Shown: positions 25,302 through 35,773, numbered from the stretch's first letter. The stretch is DNA of 64,000 bases from Nocardioides panzhihuensis (GCF_013408335.1 NZ_JACBZR010000001.1:6039501-6103500); one strand, 5' to 3'. Translations and numbers: made by a program. The notes: a model not told the origin generated them from the letters alone.

Positions 25302-25389
25302 TGCTGAGGTGCCTATACCGGGCCTGGCCAACGGCATGGAACCGAGACTGCTACCGAGCTCCAGATCGACGGGGAGGCAGAATGGGCGC

Positions 25390-26451
25390 ATGACTTCTGG
25401 TGCCCGCGTTGATGAGCCCCTGGTCCTCGGGATCGAGACGTCGTGCGACGAGACCGGGATCGGGGTGGTGCGTGGCCACACGCTGCTGGCCGACGCGGTG
25501 GCGAGCAGTGTCGAGGAGCATGCCCGGTTCGGTGGGGTCGTGCCCGAGGTCGCGAGTCGGGCGCATCTGGAGGCGATGGTGCCGACGATCGAGCGCGCCT
25601 GCCAGGAGTCGGGCATCAAGCTCCATGACGTCGACGCGATCGCCGTCACCTCGGGCCCCGGGCTCGCCGGCGCTCTGCTGGTCGGAGTGGCGGCGGCCAA
25701 AGCGCTCGCGCTCGGCCTCGACAAGCCGATCTACGGGGTCAACCACCTGGCTTCCCACGTCGCGGTCGACCAGCTGCAGCACGGGCCGCTTCCCGAGCCC
25801 TGTGTCGCCATGCTCGTCTCCGGCGGCCACTCCAGCCTGCTCAAGGTCACCGACATCACCGTGGGTGTCGACCCGATGGGAGCGACCATCGACGATGCTG
25901 CGGGCGAGGCCTTCGACAAGGTCGCCCGTCTGCTCGGCCTCGGCTTCCCCGGCGGCCCCGTGATCGACAGGACCGCCACCTCGGGCAGCTCGATCGCGAT
26001 CGACTTCCCACGCGGGCTCACCGCCCGTCGCGACCTGGAGCGACACCGCTTCGACTTCTCCTTCTCCGGCCTCAAGACCGCGGTCGCCCGCTGGATCGAG
26101 GCCAAGGAGCGCAGCGGCGAGCCGGTGCCGGTCGCCGACGTGGCCGCCAGCTTCCAGGAGGCCGTGGTCGACGTCTTGGTCAGGAAGGCCCTCGACGCAG
26201 CCTCCTCGGAAGGCATCGAGGACATCGTCATCGGTGGCGGGGTCGCGGCGAACAGCCGACTCCGGGTGCTCGCCGAGGAACGCGCCGCCAAGCTCGGCAT
26301 CCTGGTCCGGGTCCCGCGCCCGGGCCTGTGCACGGACAACGGCGCGATGGTCGCGGCTCTGGGATCCGAGATGGTCGCGCGGGGACGCACTCCCTCGGCC
26401 CTGGACCTCCCCGCCGACTCCTCCCAGCCCGTCACCAGCGTCCTGGCCTGA
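25390..26451 (+). CDS. tsaD: tRNA N6-adenosine threonylcarbamoyltransferase
   Basis: TsaD (353 residues) transfers the threonylcarbamoyl group to A37 of tRNA. It has [12 protein letters not shown] (about 14-25), [12 protein letters not shown], the metal-binding NHLASH (about 119-124), [32 protein letters not shown] and [20 protein letters not shown] near the end supplies the second metal ligand. The start ATG 25390 gives [21 protein letters not shown], the family's usual N-terminus. It is separated from tsaE/tsaB/rimI by the TetR-type gene and repeats. Confidence 0.97.
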   Translation: MTSGARVDEPLVLGIETSCDETGIGVVRGHTLLADAVASSVEEHARFGGVVPEVASRAHLEAMVPTIERACQESGIKLHDVDAIAVTSGPGLAGALLVGVAAAKALALGLDKPIYGVNHLASHVAVDQLQHGPLPEPCVAMLVSGGHSSLLKVTDITVGVDPMGATIDDAAGEAFDKVARLLGLGFPGGPVIDRTATSGSSIAIDFPRGLTARRDLERHRFDFSFSGLKTAVARWIEAKERSGEPVPVADVAASFQEAVVDVLVRKALDAASSEGIEDIVIGGGVAANSRLRVLAEERAAKLGILVRVPRPGLCTDNGAMVAALGSEMVARGRTPSALDLPADSSQPVTSVLA

Positions 26452-26475
26452 CCCGGTCACCCGAGGTCAAGCCAC

Positions 26476-27705
26476 TCAGAACGGCCGCACCAACAGACAG
26501 GTCCCCTCACCGGCGACCCTGGTCAGCACGATCGTGGCCTCCTCGGACCCGGAGAGCGCGAGTCGCTTGCGGAGCTGCTCGGGTACGACCTGCACGCCGC
26601 GCTTCTTGATCGTCAGCCTCCCGATCCCACGCTCGCGCAGCGCCGCCTTGAGCTGCTTCTCTCGATAAGGCAGCTCCTCGAGAACCTGATACCCACGGGC
26701 GAACGGCGTCTCGAAGGAGGCCGAGGAGGTGACGTACGCGATGTGCTCGTCGACCAGGTGACCCTGCACCCCAGCGGCGACCGCGGTGACCAGCCCGGCG
26801 CGGATGACCGCTCCATCGGGCTCGTAGAGGAACTCGGCGACGGGGCCGACCTCACCGCCCGGGTCGTCCTCGGAGGTGAGCGTCGCCAGGCCACGCTCGC
26901 CGATCACGGTGGCCCGCCGCTGCGTGCTGGCCAGGGAGCCCGACCACAACGCAGCCTCCTTGACCTCACCGCGGTCGCTGACCCATTCGGCCTCGACCTT
27001 CTCGGGCACGAGATCGTGCGGGATCCCGGGCGCGACCTTCACGCACGCATCGCGCGCGAAGAGCGTCTCGACCCACGACCACGGCGGCGTCCACCCCTCC
27101 GCGGAGAAGACTCGGCCCTTGGCGCCGCGACGTGCCGGATCGGCGTACGCAACCTCGAACGGTGAATGGTCGACGGCCGTCGCGTCGGCGACGGTGACGG
27201 CGCCGGGCAGCCCCAGGGCATCCAGGTTCGCTTTGGCGACGGCGACCCGTTCCGGATCGTGATCGACCCCGGCAGCGGTGAGGCCGGCGCGTGAGGAGGC
27301 GATCAGGTCGCCGCCGATCCCACAGCCCAGGTCGATGACGCTCGCTGCCTCGAAGGCGCGCAGGCGCGCGGCCCGGTGGTGGGCGACGGTGAGGCGGGTG
27401 GCCTGTTCGAGGCCGTCGGGAGTGAAGTACATCCTCGGCGCCAGGTCGCCGAACTTGGTGGCCGCCTTCCGGCGCAGGTCCACCTGGGCCATCGCCGCCG
27501 TCACGTGCTCGGCAGTCTCGTCCTTGCGCAGGGCGGCCTGCACAGCCAACGCCGAACGCTTGCGGGAACCCTTGCTGTTGCCCTTGCCGTCACCCTTCCC
27601 GTCGACCGTGTCGTCGGTGGAAGCCGCTGCCGTCATCTCGGTGGCCCGCGCCAGCAGTTGCTGGCCGTCATCGGTCAGCAGCCAGGAGAAGGCGTCAAGA
27701 TCCAT
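26476..27705 (-). CDS. Class I SAM-dependent methyltransferase with THUMP-like C-terminal domain
   Basis: A 409-residue protein. An N-terminal helical part (with a Gly/Lys linker DGKGDGKGNSKGSRKR at about 36-50) precedes a Rossmann methyltransferase core with motif I VIDLGCGIGGDLIA (about 119-132), VDHDPERVAVAKAN and YADPARR (motif IV-like DPAR). A C-terminal domain ends IKKRGVQVVPEQLRKRL, seen in 'THUMP-like' proteins. DPAR in place of the usual catalytic motif suggests a small-molecule or RNA target. The target is unknown. It is convergent with tsaD and divergent from the repeat-rich secreted protein. Confidence 0.85.
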   Translation of the reverse strand: MDLDAFSWLLTDDGQQLLARATEMTAAASTDDTVDGKGDGKGNSKGSRKRSALAVQAALRKDETAEHVTAAMAQVDLRRKAATKFGDLAPRMYFTPDGLEQATRLTVAHHRAARLRAFEAASVIDLGCGIGGDLIASSRAGLTAAGVDHDPERVAVAKANLDALGLPGAVTVADATAVDHSPFEVAYADPARRGAKGRVFSAEGWTPPWSWVETLFARDACVKVAPGIPHDLVPEKVEAEWVSDRGEVKEAALWSGSLASTQRRATVIGERGLATLTSEDDPGGEVGPVAEFLYEPDGAVIRAGLVTAVAAGVQGHLVDEHIAYVTSSASFETPFARGYQVLEELPYREKQLKAALRERGIGRLTIKKRGVQVVPEQLRKRLALSGSEEATIVLTRVAGEGTCLLVRPF

Positions 27706-27786
27706 GCGTCGATCCTCTCAGGCCGGTTTTCGGTCCGGACAAAAGCCCATTACCCCGCCGGGTGTTTCTGCTCTAGGATCCGCCGG

Positions 27787-28629
27787 GTGTGCAGACCCCC
27801 GCGTCGAGTCCCGGTGAGCCTCTGGGCACTCGCGGCGATCATTGCCCCGCTGTCTCTGCTGTCTCTGCTGTCTCTGCTGTTCGCCGCGCCCGCATCGGCC
27901 GACACGGTCGCACCGGTGCGCCACTGCGCGTACGGAGACGGATACCGCGAGCTGGACGGTGGATCCTCGGCGGTGGTCACCGCGCCCGAGGGCTACCTGA
28001 TCGTGTCCTACTGCGTGGACAGCCGCGGCCGGAGGGGCAGTTCGGAGGTGCACACGCTGTCCACGCCGCAACGTACGACGGTCGTCTGGCACAGCGACGG
28101 GCGGTCGCTTGAGGGCTACTCGGTGGAGTACACCCGGGTCGGGGCCTCCGGCGAGCCGGCGACAGACACCGACGAGCGGGAAGACCAGGACGACCGGGAC
28201 GACCGGGACGACCGAGACGACCGAGACGACCGGGACGAGCGGGACGAGCGGGACGAGGACCGCAAACCAGACAAGGCCGACGAGACGGCTGAAGCCGACG
28301 CTCAGCAGAGCGCACCGGCTGAGATCGAGAAGACGCCGGCCACGAAGAAGGACGAACGGCGCGAGCGTACGCCGTCGGCCAGCGTCACTCCGTCGGCCCC
28401 GTCGACCCCGGCCCCCAGTCGCGAGGCCGGCAACGAGATCTCCGAGCAGGCCGAGGACTCGTCGCAGATGTCGGGACTGAGCGACGGTGAAGAGCTCCGG
28501 ATCACCTCGCTCGACGAGGACGACGACGAGGAGGGCCTGCGGTCGCTCGTGGTCGCCGGCGGCATCATCATCGTCGGCCTCCTGGCTGGCATGGTCGCGC
28601 TGCTGGTGAGGCTCCCCGGTCAGCGATAG
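27787..28629 (+). CDS. Secreted/cell-surface protein with Asp-Arg repeat and C-terminal membrane anchor
   Basis: About 280 residues: signal peptide (1-about 38, ending FAAPASA), a small folded domain (about 40-130) with two cysteines, then a charged low-complexity linker containing DDRDDRDDRDDRDD followed by DERDERDE, a Lys/Glu/Pro/Ser-rich stretch, and a C-terminal membrane helix (about 250-272) with a short basic tail LPGQR. The start is GTG 27787, because TAGGAT ends 7 nt upstream (leaderless). This is the layout of a surface-anchored protein with an extended stalk; the function is not recognised. It lies directly upstream of the groESL promoter but is a separate unit. Confidence 0.7.
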   Translation: MCRPPRRVPVSLWALAAIIAPLSLLSLLSLLFAAPASADTVAPVRHCAYGDGYRELDGGSSAVVTAPEGYLIVSYCVDSRGRRGSSEVHTLSTPQRTTVVWHSDGRSLEGYSVEYTRVGASGEPATDTDEREDQDDRDDRDDRDDRDDRDERDERDEDRKPDKADETAEADAQQSAPAEIEKTPATKKDERRERTPSASVTPSAPSTPAPSREAGNEISEQAEDSSQMSGLSDGEELRITSLDEDDDEEGLRSLVVAGGIIIVGLLAGMVALLVRLPGQR

Positions 28630-28639
28630 GGCGGTCATG

Positions 28640-28666
28640 CTGGCACTCATTGCGGGCGAGTGCTAA
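28640..28666 (+). promoter_or_regulatory. CIRCE operator 1 (HrcA site) of groESL
   Basis: CTGGCACTC-N9-GAGTGCTAA: the right half-site matches the CIRCE consensus fully and the left at 7 of 9 positions, with the standard 9-base spacer. Confidence 0.88.
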
Positions 28667-28674
28667 CGTCTGCA

Positions 28675-28701
28675 TTGGCACTCTCCCCTGGAGTGTGCCA
28701 A
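28675..28701 (+). promoter_or_regulatory. CIRCE-like operator 2 of groESL
   Basis: TTGGCACTCTCC-CCT-GGAGTGTGCCAA: 12-base arms with one mismatch, 8 bases after the first site. Double CIRCE elements at groESL are usual in actinobacteria. Confidence 0.75.
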
Positions 28702-28814
28702 CGCTTGCGAGCCGGGTGCGACCCCCGCGACGGCGTACGTGGCACATCGCAAGCACAGACGTAGCAACACCCACCAGTCTGACTCCGTAGAAAAGAAATG
28801 GGGAGGTCGACACA

Positions 28815-29108
28815 GTGTCGGTCAACATCAAGCCTCTTGAGGACCGGATCGTCGTCAAGGCCGTCGAGGCCGAGCAGACCACCGCCTCCGGTCTGGTCAT
28901 CCCGGACACCGCCAAGGAGAAGCCCCAGGAGGGCGAGGTCCTGGCGCTCGGCCCGGGTCGCATCGACGACAAGGGCAACCGCGTTCCGCTCGACGTCGCC
29001 GTCGGCGACAAGGTCATCTACAGCAAGTACGGCGGCACCGAGGTCAAGTACGCCGGCGAGGAGTACCTCATTCTCTCCGCCCGCGACATCCTCGCAGTCA
29101 TCGCCTGA
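28815..29108 (+). CDS. groES: Co-chaperonin GroES
   Basis: GroES (97 residues), the seven-membered lid of the chaperonin. The start GTG 28815 ([23 protein letters not shown]) has GGGGAGG 8 bases upstream. The mobile loop ([19 protein letters not shown]) and [34 protein letters not shown] are typical. It is followed after 88 bases by groEL; both are controlled by the two CIRCE sites. Confidence 0.98.
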   Translation: MSVNIKPLEDRIVVKAVEAEQTTASGLVIPDTAKEKPQEGEVLALGPGRIDDKGNRVPLDVAVGDKVIYSKYGGTEVKYAGEEYLILSARDILAVIA

Positions 29109-29190
29109 CGTCATCCGTCTCGCAAAGCGCGGCCGGGCCGTCAGGTGGATTCCTGGCAGCCACGGCCGCGCGCTGCGTACTAGGGAGTAA

Positions 29191-30816
<1,626 letters not shown>

Positions 30817-30822
30817 TTCAAA

Positions 30823-30872
30823 GCCGAGTCGGCGTATCTGACCCCGAGAGGGGTCGGATACGCCGACTCGGC
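30823..30872 (+). terminator. groEL terminator hairpin (family-2 copy 1)
   Basis: Perfect 15-base outer arms GCCGAGTCGGCGTAT/ATACGCCGACTCGGC and an inner GACCCC/GGGGTC stem closed by a GAGA tetraloop. Followed by GATTTCAG. The same scaffold recurs at 33912. Confidence 0.85.
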
Positions 30873-30876
30873 GATT

Positions 30877-31623
30877 TCAGCGAACGATCAGCGAATCGAG
30901 ATCCACGTCGTCGGAGAGCACGTTCATGTCGACGTACGCCTCGTCATCGCTGCCCACGCCGTCGAGCCGGTCGCGGCTGGAGTACTGCCAGATCGACCAG
31001 TCGCGTCCGTCCGGCACCCGCGGCGGCCAGGCGACGGAGCGGAACCAGATCGGGTTGTCCGGGTAGCGGTCGACCAGATAGGCCCGGTAGGCCGACGGTG
31101 TGGTGTAGATGACCGGCGCGATCCCGTAGTAGTCCTCGAGCGTGCTCAGCAGGGGATCGAGGATGGCCCGCACCTCGGTGGCGGGCGGCAGGTTGCCCTT
31201 GAACGAGCCGTACGGCTCCAGATCGACGACCGGGGCGAGCGTGCCGGCGTCGCGCGGGACCGTGGCGATCATGTTGTGGGCCTGCCCGGCGCCCGGGCTC
31301 TCGAAGCTCATGAAGTGGTAGGCGCCGGTGGCGATCCCGGCGGCACGTGCCCCGGACCAGTTGGCGGCGAAACGCGAGTCGACGTGCGTGGACCCCTCGG
31401 TCGCCTTGAGCCAGGCGAAGTCGATGTCCTGCTCGGCGACCCGCGACCAGTCGACGACCCCGTTGTGGTGGGAGACGTCGATGCCGCGTACGTCGTATCT
31501 GGCGGCGAACAGGCGGGTGGGCATGACCACGCCGGTGTAGACGAGCAGGGCGAGGGTGAGGGCAGCGGCGACGAAGACGCCGGCTGCGACCGCCAAGCGG
31601 CGCCTCGCTGGGATTCGACTCAC
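30877..31623 (-). CDS. Glycoside hydrolase family 25 lysozyme
   Basis: A 248-residue membrane-anchored or secreted muramidase. An N-terminal hydrophobic helix (about 9-30) is followed by the GH25 barrel: VRGIDVSHHNGVVDWSRV (first catalytic Asp), FAWLKATEGSTHVDSRFAANW, TGAYHFMSF, VVDLEPYG (catalytic Asp-x-Glu) and the C-terminal WSIWQYSSR. It would cleave MurNAc-GlcNAc bonds of peptidoglycan. The start GTG 31623 overlaps the stop of the DUF305 gene, so the two are co-translated. Confidence 0.88.
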   Translation of the reverse strand: MSRIPARRRLAVAAGVFVAAALTLALLVYTGVVMPTRLFAARYDVRGIDVSHHNGVVDWSRVAEQDIDFAWLKATEGSTHVDSRFAANWSGARAAGIATGAYHFMSFESPGAGQAHNMIATVPRDAGTLAPVVDLEPYGSFKGNLPPATEVRAILDPLLSTLEDYYGIAPVIYTTPSAYRAYLVDRYPDNPIWFRSVAWPPRVPDGRDWSIWQYSSRDRLDGVGSDDEAYVDMNVLSDDVDLDSLIVR

Positions 31624-32273
31624 TGGGATTCCAGCAGCTTCTGCATGATTCCGATCTCGGTCTTCTGAGATGCCTCGACGTCCTGCGCCATCTCCATGGC
31701 GAGGGTGTCGCTGCCCTTGCTGAGCACGGGTGCCGCCATCGTCAGGGCGCCCTCGTGGTGAGCGATCATCCGGGTCAGGAAGAGCCGGTCGAACTCCTCG
31801 CCCCGAGCCGCACCGAGCTCCTTCAGCTGTTCGGGAGTGAGCATGCCGGGCATGCCGGCGTGGTTCGGCAGATCGCCGGCGCCGGGCACCTCGAGGCCGC
31901 GGGCCTGGAGCCAGCCGCTCATCGAGACGATCTCCGGCCCTTGAGCCGCGGTGATGCTCCTGGCCAGCGACTTCACCTCGTCGCTGGCGGCGCGGGTGAC
32001 GGCCAGCTCGGTCATCTCCAGCGCCTGGGCGTGGTGCGGGATCATCATCGCGACGAAGGTGGCGTCGGTCTGGTTCCACTCGGCGTCGGCCGGCACGTCC
32101 GATGGGGCGATCGTGCCCGCAGACTCGCCGGGAGCGCCCGGCTGGAGGACCGGCGCCGACTGAGGCGATCCTGATGCACTCGGCTCGTGGCCGGAGTGAG
32201 CGTGCTGCTCCTCGGCACAGCCGGTGAGCAACAGCAGTGCTAGTACAGCGGTGGGGACGCCGAGTTTCCGCAT
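31620..32273 (-). CDS. DUF305 lipoprotein
   Basis: A 217-residue lipoprotein. Lipobox LLLTGC (about 14-19); after a polar linker with AHSGHE, two DUF305 ferritin-like half-repeats carry FVAMMIPHHAQALEMTELA and FLTRMIAHHEGALTMAAPVL, each with the His-His pair and methionines typical of the family. DUF305 proteins are associated with metal (often copper) handling at the cell surface, but the function is not established. It is co-translated with the GH25 lysozyme and divergent from an LVIVD-repeat protein gene. Confidence 0.88.
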   Translation of the reverse strand: MRKLGVPTAVLALLLLTGCAEEQHAHSGHEPSASGSPQSAPVLQPGAPGESAGTIAPSDVPADAEWNQTDATFVAMMIPHHAQALEMTELAVTRAASDEVKSLARSITAAQGPEIVSMSGWLQARGLEVPGAGDLPNHAGMPGMLTPEQLKELGAARGEEFDRLFLTRMIAHHEGALTMAAPVLSKGSDTLAMEMAQDVEASQKTEIGIMQKLLESQ

Positions 32274-32405
32274 GGACCTGCCTTCCGAGGCGTACGCAGG
32301 GTAGTCAACTTATTCATTTTCGCCGTCGTCGGAAGGGGATTTCCCTAGAATCGACAGGCCCGTGGCTCCATCCGCACGGCAGTCGACTCGGAAGGCGACC
32401 CCCCA

Positions 32406-33905
32406 ATGAGACGTCCCATCCACATCCTGGCCGGAGTCGCATCGGCCATGATCGTCGCCGGAGGGCTGGCCGTCGCCGCCCCGTCCTCGGCCGACGAGTC
32501 CCACTCGCACGGCTCCCAGAGCGCCGCTCCCCAGCCCAGCTGCACCGAGGCGGAGAAGAAGATCCTGGCCGCGGCCGGAGACAACTTCGCCTCGGCCTGT
32601 GCCCCGGGCAACGACATCGCGAAGCTCGGCGTCAACAACCCGGCCGTGGAGGCCGGAGCGACCGAAGGCACCCCCAACCTGAACCTGATCGCGAACCTCC
32701 CCAAGTCGGGGGCGTTCGCGCCGACCAGTGCGCTCAACAGCGACCTGGCGTTCCAGGGCCGCTACGCCTTCGCCGGCAACTACGACGGCTTCAACGTCAT
32801 CGACATCAAGAAGCCCCACAAGCCCAAGCTGGTCACCCAGGTCGTGTGTCCGGGCTCGCAGAACGACATCTCGGTCCACGGCGACCTGCTCGTCCTCTCC
32901 GTCGACTCCAGCCGCAGCAACAACACCTGCGACAACGTCGCGCAGTCGGCGCAGAACAAGGAGTCCTGGGAGGGCATCCGGGTCTTCGACATCAGCAACC
33001 CGGCGCAGCCGGCCTACGTCGCCGCGGTCGAGACCAAGTGCGGCTCCCACACCCACTCGCTGGCGCCGAGCAAGGACGGCAAGGCCGTCTACGCCTACGT
33101 CTCCTCCTACGGACCTCGCCCGGAGTTCCCCGACTGCCAGCCGCCCCACGACAAGATCAGCGTCGTGAAGATCCCGACGGCGGAGCCTGAGACCGCCGCG
33201 GTGGTCAACGAGCCGGTGCTCTTCCCCGACGGTGGCTACACCAACACCGCCGGCTGTCACGACATCACCACCTACCCGAGCAAGGACGTCGCGGCCGGTG
33301 CGTGCATGGGTGACGGCATCCTGATGGACATCTCCGACCGCGAGAACCCGGTCGTCACCGAGCGGGTCCGAGACACCGCGAACTTCGCGTTCTGGCACTC
33401 GGCGACCTTCAACAACAGCGGCACCAAGGTCGTCTTCACCGACGAGCTCGGCGGTGGCGGCGCGCCGGTGTGCAACCCCGAGGTCGGCCCCAAGAGGGGC
33501 GCCAACGGCATCTACGACATCGAGGGCTCCGACCTGGTCTTCAAGTCGTACTACAAGATCCCGCGCACCCAGTCCAACACCGAGAACTGCGTCGCCCACA
33601 ACGGCTCGCTGATCCCGGTCAAGGGCAAGGACATCATGGTCCAGGCCTGGTATCAGGGCGGGATCTCCGTCTACGACTTCACTGACTCGGCCAACCCGAA
33701 GGAGATCGCCTGGTTCGACCGCGGTCCGTTCGAGGACACCACGACCATCGCCGGCGCGTGGTCGACCTACTACTACAACGGCTACATCTACTCCAACGAG
33801 ATCCAGCGCGGCTTCGACGTCTTCGACCTGCGTGACCCCCGGGTCGCCTCGGCGAAGAAGGTCAGGTTCGACGAGCTGAACGTGCAGGCTCAGCCGTCTT
33901 ACTGA
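32406..33905 (+). CDS. Secreted LVIVD-repeat (beta-propeller) protein
   Basis: A 499-residue exported protein with a signal peptide (1-about 29, ending SSADES). It has a His-containing N-terminal region, then blades with GRYAFAGNYDGFNVIDIKKPHKPK, WEGIRVFDISNPAQP, GISVYDFTDSANPKEI and GFDVFDLRDPRVAS, the LVIVD-type blade pattern. Several Cys pairs suggest disulfides. Such proteins often sit next to DUF305 genes in actinobacteria, so a joint surface role is likely but undefined. TAGAAT at 32346 may be its -10. Confidence 0.82.
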   Translation: MRRPIHILAGVASAMIVAGGLAVAAPSSADESHSHGSQSAAPQPSCTEAEKKILAAAGDNFASACAPGNDIAKLGVNNPAVEAGATEGTPNLNLIANLPKSGAFAPTSALNSDLAFQGRYAFAGNYDGFNVIDIKKPHKPKLVTQVVCPGSQNDISVHGDLLVLSVDSSRSNNTCDNVAQSAQNKESWEGIRVFDISNPAQPAYVAAVETKCGSHTHSLAPSKDGKAVYAYVSSYGPRPEFPDCQPPHDKISVVKIPTAEPETAAVVNEPVLFPDGGYTNTAGCHDITTYPSKDVAAGACMGDGILMDISDRENPVVTERVRDTANFAFWHSATFNNSGTKVVFTDELGGGGAPVCNPEVGPKRGANGIYDIEGSDLVFKSYYKIPRTQSNTENCVAHNGSLIPVKGKDIMVQAWYQGGISVYDFTDSANPKEIAWFDRGPFEDTTTIAGAWSTYYYNGYIYSNEIQRGFDVFDLRDPRVASAKKVRFDELNVQAQPSY

Positions 33906-33911
33906 GAGATA

Positions 33912-33983
33912 GCCGAGTCGGCGCACTTGACTCGTACCTCGCGAAGCGAAGCGAGCGAGAGGGGCGGGATGCGCCGACTCGGC
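33912..33983 (+). terminator. Hairpin terminator (family-2 copy 2)
   Basis: Perfect 14-base arms GCCGAGTCGGCGCA/TGCGCCGACTCGGC with an inner CTCGC/GCGAG stem. It begins 7 bases after the stop codon and is followed by GATTTCAG, exactly as after groEL. Confidence 0.85.
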
Positions 33984-34048
33984 GATTTCAGTGATTGACC
34001 AGCTGTTCGCAACCTCCTGGACACCAGGAGACGCGATCGTTCACCGCG

Positions 34049-34849
34049 ATGACCGAGACGGCTGCCGACGACGACCGTGTTGGTCTCGACACGCCTTCGC
34101 CTAGCGGCTCCGGCGGCTCGACCAGCGGTGCGCGTCGGTCGAGCCGTGTCGAAACCAACACGGTCGAATGGGCGATCGCTGCTCTCCTCGGCCTCGTTCT
34201 CCTCCGGCTCCTGTGGACCCTGGTGACCAACGAGAACCTGCTCCTGGGAGAGGTCGTCGAACACCTCGTCCATCCCGATGTCCTCGCCGGGGTCTGGCTC
34301 ACCGTCCGGCTCACCGTGCTGGTCTTCGCGCTGGCGTCGGCGCTCGGACTGGCCGTGGGCAGGACGGAGAGATCGGGCAACCCGGTGCTGGGCGGGGTCG
34401 CGGCGGCGTACGTGTGGATCTTCGGCGGCATCCCGGTGCTCGTCCAGCTGCTGCTGTGGAGCAACATCGCGCTGGTCTTCCCCGACATCACCTTCGGGAT
34501 CCCGGGGGTGCACATCGACGCGGTCCGGTTGGTCACACCGGTCCACGCTGCGATCGTCGGGCTGGCGCTGGCGTTGGGAGCGTACGCAGCGAGGGCTCTT
34601 TCGAGCGGCGACCGGCTCGCCGCGCTCGGTGACCTGCTGGTGACGACGCTCCAGGCGACCAGCCTGGTCTCGGTGCTCGCGATCACCGACCTGCTGGGGG
34701 TCGTCCAGGCGCTCGAGGAGCGCAACCATCTGATCATCCCGCTGCTCGTGGTGGCCGCGATCTGGTACCTCGTCCTGGTCACCGCGGCGCGCGGCGCGAT
34801 CCGCCTGCTCGGGACTGTGCGCAGAAGGGCTCGGACGGCCCACGAGTGA
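34049..34849 (+). CDS. Orphan amino-acid-type ABC permease, EAA loop missing
   Basis: About 266 residues with five or six membrane helices. The N-half matches HisM-type permeases: VLAGVWLTVRLTVLVFALASALGLAVGRTERS, YVWIFGGIPVLVQLLLW. The later part LGAYAARALSSGDRLAALGDLLVTTLQATSLVSVLAITDLL corresponds to GAYxAE...KxTSLVSVI...ELL, but the intervening EAA-x3-G loop that couples to the ATPase is absent. No binding-protein or ATPase gene is nearby. The first 35 residues are largely encoded by a dispersed hairpin repeat (34075-34163). ATG 34049 is preferred; the protein may be non-functional. Confidence 0.65.
   Translation: MTETAADDDRVGLDTPSPSGSGGSTSGARRSSRVETNTVEWAIAALLGLVLLRLLWTLVTNENLLLGEVVEHLVHPDVLAGVWLTVRLTVLVFALASALGLAVGRTERSGNPVLGGVAAAYVWIFGGIPVLVQLLLWSNIALVFPDITFGIPGVHIDAVRLVTPVHAAIVGLALALGAYAARALSSGDRLAALGDLLVTTLQATSLVSVLAITDLLGVVQALEERNHLIIPLLVVAAIWYLVLVTAARGAIRLLGTVRRRARTAHE
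34075..34163. repeat. Nested hairpin repeat (family 4, copy 1) inside permease gene
   Basis: Outer arms CCGTGTTGGTCTCGACACG (34075-34093) and CGTGTCGAAACCAACACGG (34145-34163), one mismatch; inner arms GGCTCGACC (34115-34123) and GGTCGAGCC (34137-34145). Contains CGCCTAGCGGCTCCGGCGG between them. Confidence 0.85.
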
Positions 34850-34915
34850 AGCTGAGGGTAAAAGTCGGCGACTATTGCAAGACCTGGCAACGCAGATCTT
34901 TGTAGAGTGCGTCAC

Positions 34916-35701
34916 GTGACTTTCGAGCAGGCCTGGCAACGGTGGCGCGATGAGCGGGAGGCCGAGCTGAGAAGCCCGGAAGGTTTCCTGGCGATCACCG
35001 GCCTGCACTGGCTGAGCGCCAAGCCGCAGCGGTTCCCAGGGGTCCCGGGTGTCTGGTCGAAGGCTCCGGAGGGCGCCGTGGTCGAGCTCGGTCCGGGTGA
35101 GTGGCTCGAGCTCGGTGGCACCACCCTTGCCGGGCGGTACGTCTTCGGGGATGTCGACCCCGTGGGAGTGGTCGCGACCTTCGACACCGGGACCGTCGAG
35201 GTCGCTGACCGCTTCGGCACCCCGGTCCTCCGGCCGCGGCAGCCCGACGGCCCGTTCCTGCGCGACTACACCGGCACCCCGACGTACGCTCCGGACCCGG
35301 CGTGGCGGTTGATCGCGGCCTTCACGCGCTACGCGACGAGCCGGCCGATCTCGGTCGGCTCCGTGGTCGAGGGCCGCTCGAGCGTCATCGACGCCGTGGG
35401 CGAGGTGGCGTTCGATGTGGGTGGCCGCCCGCAGCGGCTGATCGCCTTCGACGGCGGTGACGACGAGCTGTGGCTGCTGTTCACCGACGAGACCAGCGGC
35501 GTCACGACCTACGCCGCCTGCCGTCAGCTCGCCGTCGAGCCGCCCGTCGACGGCAAGGCAGTCCTCGACTTCAACCGCGCCGCCAACATGCCCTGTGCCT
35601 ACACGATCCACGCCACCTGCCCGCTCCCGCCCGCCAGCAACCACATCGACGTGCTCGTCGAAGCGGGCGAGCAGACCCCGCCGAGGGCACCCGCCGACTG
35701 A
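34916..35701 (+). CDS. DUF1684 domain-containing protein, copy 1
   Basis: About 261 residues, soluble. Conserved DUF1684 features: WRDEREAELRSPEGFLAITGLHWL at the N-terminus, a mainly beta core, FTDETSGVTTYAACR, and the C-terminal DFNRAANMPCAYTIHATCPLPPASNHIDVLVEAGE. The function of the family is unknown. GTG 34916 is chosen because TAGAGT ends 7 nt upstream (leaderless); GTG 34907 is possible. A paralogue lies at 38578, so the pair brackets the ACT-GNAT and guaB genes. Confidence 0.85.
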   Translation: MTFEQAWQRWRDEREAELRSPEGFLAITGLHWLSAKPQRFPGVPGVWSKAPEGAVVELGPGEWLELGGTTLAGRYVFGDVDPVGVVATFDTGTVEVADRFGTPVLRPRQPDGPFLRDYTGTPTYAPDPAWRLIAAFTRYATSRPISVGSVVEGRSSVIDAVGEVAFDVGGRPQRLIAFDGGDDELWLLFTDETSGVTTYAACRQLAVEPPVDGKAVLDFNRAANMPCAYTIHATCPLPPASNHIDVLVEAGEQTPPRAPAD

Positions 35702-35773
35702 CGCCTGGTTCCGGTTCGGAGGTTTAACCGTGCGAAACGGACCGGAAACAGCGAAACAGGCAGACTAGGGCCT

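Larger units (their letters stand above)
24989..25389. other. 401-base gap with repeats and palindromes
   Basis: No convincing gene is seen. Besides the tandem repeats the gap holds three GAACGAA-(AA/TT)-TTCGTTC palindromes (25124, 25201, 25280) and the promoter region of tsaD. Confidence 0.6.
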
